Assembly: GCF_029433095.1 (NCBI RefSeq)
Contig: NZ_JARNTX010000013.1
Span: 34,422 to 98,421 of the forward strand
Source: Hymenobacter sp. YC55
Lineage (GTDB): Bacteria > Bacteroidota > Bacteroidia > Cytophagales > Hymenobacteraceae
Direction of reading: 5' to 3'
DNA length: 64,000 nt
Under the pieces are notes generated by a model that had not been told where the DNA came from, did not search any database, and was given only the letters and a program-made list of their open reading frames with translations. Below are positions 61,198-64,000 of this stretch, piece after piece. Within the stretch, counting starts at the first letter, position 1; every line of letters begins with the position of its first letter. A program made the translations under genes and the position numbers.

Positions 61198-64000
61198 ATG
61201 AAACAACTGTTTACCCAGATGCTGCCCGTGGCAGCAGGGGCGCTCCTGTGTGGGCCTGCCAGTCAGGCGCAAGTAGCCCCCTCCGTCCCGCCGCAACCGG
61301 TCACGCAAGCCTGGCTGGCCCGCTCGAGTGCGAAATATGTCACCCAAAGCGACATGGAGGTGGATGCCGCCGGCAACACGTATGTCACCGGTTCCGTCTC
61401 GGTGGACGACTTCACGTACGATTATCTGACCAGCAAGTACTCGCCGAGTGGGCAGCTGCTCTGGCAGAAAAGCTACAACGGCGTTTCGCCCATGCAATAC
61501 CGCAGCACAGATCGGCCCGTGGCCATGGCGGTCGATGCGGCGGGCAACGTGTATGTGACGGGGACGGCCTGGATTTACACGGGCGGGTTTTTGACGGGTA
61601 CGCGCTACGACTATGTTACGATCAAGTATTCGCCCACCGGAGAACAGCTCTGGGTCGCCCGCTACGACCGAAGTAATACAGATGAAGAAGCTGCCGATGT
61701 CGCCGTCGACGCCGCTGGTAATGTGTACGTACTAGGCACTACTGAAAATGAGGTGCAGACCCTCAAGTATTCCGCCACGGGGCAGTTACTCTGGTCGGCT
61801 TTCGGTGGGGGAGGAAGAGCCAATCACCTAGTGGTCGGTACCACGGGTGATTTTTATGTGACCAGCAATCGAGTTGAGGGGACCAGCACGAGGGTTGACA
61901 GAGCAATGGTCCAAAAATATTCTGGGGCGAGGGGCCTACAACTGTGGTCGGCTATTCCGGTCGTTCCCGACGGGGGTATTCAATTCGCCGACCTAGTGGT
62001 GGACGCGGCCGGCAATGTGGTCGTGACGGGGGTACTCAATACCGGCGCTTTCGGTACCGATGCCGGCAAGAACTATTATACGGCCAAGTACGCCAGCGCC
62101 TCCGGCCACCCGCTCTGGAGTGCCAGCTACAACGGCCCCGGCAATGGCCTGGATGCGGCGGCGGCCCTGGCTCTGGACGCGACCGGCAACGTGGTCGTTA
62201 CGGGGCGTTCCTATAGCGGCAATGCGTTTGTCAGTAGTGACTACGCCACGCTCAAGTACGATGCCAACGGGCAGCAGCAGTGGGTAGCGCGCTATAACAG
62301 CCCCCAGAACCTGGGCGACGCAGCCACCGCCTTGACGCTCGACCAGGCAGGCAATGTGTATGTGACGGGTAATATTCACGTCCAAGGACCTAATGGTCTG
62401 GGCAGCGCCAACAACTATGACTATGGCACGGTGAAGTATTCGGCCAGTGGGCAGCAAGTGTGGGAAACGGCATATGGCATTGCGGGCAACTGGGATGATT
62501 TAGCGCGTACTATTCGCGTCGATGCCGCCGGCAAGGTCTATGTGTCGGGCCAATCCACTACCGGTTGCTGTGATGGCACCCAACTGACCTTGCAGTACGA
62601 CCAACAAACTCCGCCCGCCCCGACGACGGCGCTCTACCGCATCCATGCCGGCGGCGAGCAGGTTACCACTTCCTTGGGCTCCTTCGCCGCCGATCAGTAC
62701 AGCACGAGTGGCAGCACCTATGCCACCGACCAACCCATTGCCGGTACCACGGAGGACGCCCTCTACCAAACCGAGCGCTACGGCCAGCAATTTGGCTATG
62801 CTTTCCCCGTGAGCCGGGGCCAGCAGTATCAGGTCGTGCTCCACTTCGCCGAAGTCTACGCCACGCAAGCCGGCCAGCGCGTGTTTGATGTGGCGGCCGA
62901 AGGCCGCACCGTGCTCGACAACTACGACCTCTACCGCAAAGTAGGCGCCTACACGGCCACCACCGAGCGCTTTACCGTCACCGTGGCCGACGACGAACTC
63001 AATCTCGACTTCAGCTCGCTGGCCAGCGCCGGCGGAGTGGACAACGCCAAAATCTCGGCTATTGAGGTGTATGGCCCGAACACCCCCCCCACGACGCCCA
63101 CGGCGGTGTTGCGCCTGAAGGCCGGCGGCGGGCAACTCAGCACGAGCATGGGCACGTTTGCCGCCGATCAGTACGCGACGGGCGGGGCGGTCTTCGCGAC
63201 CGACCAAGCCATCGCGGCCACCCAAGACGACGCCTTGTATCAAACCGAGCGCTACGGCAGCTTCACCTATAATCTGCCCGTGCCCAACGGCACCTATTCC
63301 GTCAAGCTCCATTTTGCCGAGCTCTACTGGGACGCCGCGGGGCAACGGGTCTTCAACGTGGCCGCCGAAGGCACGACGGTGCTCCAGGCCTATGATATAG
63401 TGAAAAAGGCGGGACCGCTGACGGCTACCACCGAAACCTTCCCTGTCACCGTCACCGACGGGCAGCTCACCCTGGCCTTTGCGCCCGGCGCCGCCGGAGT
63501 AGACCAGCCCAAGGTGTCGGCCATTGAGGTGCTGGAAGCGGCCCCGACGGCCGTGCTACGCCTCAAAGCCGGGGGCGACGCGCTGACCACCTCGTTCGGC
63601 TTCTTTGCCGGCGACCAGTATTTTGCCGGCGGCAGCGACTTCGCTACCGATCAGCCGATTGCCGGTACGCAGGAGGATGCCTTGTACCAGAGTGAGCGCT
63701 ACGGCAGCTTCCTTTACAGCCTGCCCGTGGCCAACGGCACGTATACCGTCAAGCTGCACTTCGCTGAGCTCTACTGGGACGCCGCGGGGCAACGGGTCTT
63801 CAACGTGGCCGCCGAAGGCACGACGGTGCTCCAGGCCTATGACATTGTGAAGAAGGTCGGGCCGCTGACGGCCACCACCGAGTCCTTTTCGGTGACCGTC
63901 ACCGACGGGGTGCTCTCGCTGGCCTTTGCCCCCGGCGCCGGCGGGGTGGATCAGCCCAAGGTGTCGGCCATCGAAGTGCTCAGCGCCGGACCCGCGCTAC
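61198..64000 (+). CDS. SBBP/malectin T9SS-type surface protein (5), partial at the window end
   Basis: The frame opened by ATG 61198 has no stop through 64000 (934 codons). It starts MKQLFTQMLPVAAGALLCGP with a signal ending ASQAQ. SBBP repeats occupy about residues 45-470 (VDAAGNVYVTGT, YATLKYDANGQQQWVARYNS). Three malectin-like domains follow (ADQYSTSGSTYATDQPIAGT, VVLHFAEVYATQAGQRVFDV), ending at the edge in VSAIEVLSAGPAL. A T9SS sorting domain is expected beyond the window but not seen. The second and third malectin domains share an 80-bp stretch nearly identical in DNA. It is a divergent paralogue of the gene at 56789-60277 but without its PKD-like domain. Confidence 0.9.
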   Translation, partial: MKQLFTQMLPVAAGALLCGPASQAQVAPSVPPQPVTQAWLARSSAKYVTQSDMEVDAAGNTYVTGSVSVDDFTYDYLTSKYSPSGQLLWQKSYNGVSPMQYRSTDRPVAMAVDAAGNVYVTGTAWIYTGGFLTGTRYDYVTIKYSPTGEQLWVARYDRSNTDEEAADVAVDAAGNVYVLGTTENEVQTLKYSATGQLLWSAFGGGGRANHLVVGTTGDFYVTSNRVEGTSTRVDRAMVQKYSGARGLQLWSAIPVVPDGGIQFADLVVDAAGNVVVTGVLNTGAFGTDAGKNYYTAKYASASGHPLWSASYNGPGNGLDAAAALALDATGNVVVTGRSYSGNAFVSSDYATLKYDANGQQQWVARYNSPQNLGDAATALTLDQAGNVYVTGNIHVQGPNGLGSANNYDYGTVKYSASGQQVWETAYGIAGNWDDLARTIRVDAAGKVYVSGQSTTGCCDGTQLTLQYDQQTPPAPTTALYRIHAGGEQVTTSLGSFAADQYSTSGSTYATDQPIAGTTEDALYQTERYGQQFGYAFPVSRGQQYQVVLHFAEVYATQAGQRVFDVAAEGRTVLDNYDLYRKVGAYTATTERFTVTVADDELNLDFSSLASAGGVDNAKISAIEVYGPNTPPTTPTAVLRLKAGGGQLSTSMGTFAADQYATGGAVFATDQAIAATQDDALYQTERYGSFTYNLPVPNGTYSVKLHFAELYWDAAGQRVFNVAAEGTTVLQAYDIVKKAGPLTATTETFPVTVTDGQLTLAFAPGAAGVDQPKVSAIEVLEAAPTAVLRLKAGGDALTTSFGFFAGDQYFAGGSDFATDQPIAGTQEDALYQSERYGSFLYSLPVANGTYTVKLHFAELYWDAAGQRVFNVAAEGTTVLQAYDIVKKVGPLTATTESFSVTVTDGVLSLAFAPGAGGVDQPKVSAIEVLSAGPAL

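Noticed and set aside
61993..63345. Long minus-strand frames opposite the last SBBP/malectin gene
   Set aside because: The plus strand has an uninterrupted frame from ATG 61198 with signal peptide, SBBP and malectin-like domains.
1..64000. CRISPR arrays, tRNA and rRNA genes, phage or intact IS
   Set aside because: No regularly spaced repeats, no cloverleaf with a GGTTCGAATCC-like arm, no rRNA blocks and no complete transposase were seen on reading both strands.

Overview
The window looks like chromosomal DNA from a GC-rich Bacteroidota bacterium, most likely Hymenobacter or a close relative in the Cytophagales. The pointers are five large secreted proteins with SBBP beta-propeller repeats (the complete ones end in type IX secretion (T9SS) sorting tails), LytS/LytTR two-component genes, PorT-like outer-membrane proteins, DUF2071 and DoxX-like families, an ebo cluster, a near absence of Shine-Dalgarno sites, and -7 elements of the TAnnTTTG type. 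The genus is inferred from gene content; no rRNA or tRNA gene was found.

Layout. 1-4 kb: a leftward aldehyde/xanthine oxidoreductase operon (2Fe-2S, FAD and molybdenum subunits, the last cut by the window edge), with two tandem AraC-type regulators upstream. 4.5-12 kb: two Crp/Fnr-type regulators, an alginate-export-like porin and a redox/detoxification set (isochorismatase-fold hydrolase, WrbA, SDR, F420-type NADP reductase, pirin). Two of these promoters carry TTGAC-N4-GTCAA operators with identical geometry. 12.6-16 kb: a two-gene unit, a lipoprotein adaptor plus an Omp85-like barrel with a kinase-like N-terminal half. 17.5-24.3 kb: a complete eboA-F cluster, transcribed leftward. 24.5-30.2 kb: decayed genes (serine hydrolase, HlyD-type adaptor, frameshifted grpB) around two intact FtsX-type permeases. 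30.4-32.2 kb: a LytS/LytTR pair. 32.5-44 kb: an island of small secreted, membrane and hypothetical proteins with several broken genes. 44.2-46.5 kb: a tightly coupled four-gene operon (DoxX-like, DUF2071, methyltransferase, membrane protein). 46.7-64 kb: five large SBBP proteins; the last two, carrying malectin-like domains, diverge from a shared 0.9-kb region, and the final one runs off the end and has no stop in the window.

Scattered between genes are four copies of a 125-152 bp non-coding element with GTGGCTGTTGCA-type terminal inverted repeats (MITE-like). The window also holds many broken genes: a GNAT acetyltransferase with its core deleted, a methyltransferase/SnoaL junction, two small genes each split by an in-frame stop, a frameshifted grpB, and decayed hydrolase and adaptor genes. 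No CRISPR array, intact transposase, rRNA or tRNA was seen. The most interesting items are the kinase-like/Omp85 fusion, the three promoters sharing an Fnr-type palindrome at a fixed distance from the -7 element, the complete ebo cluster, and the divergent malectin/SBBP paralogues.
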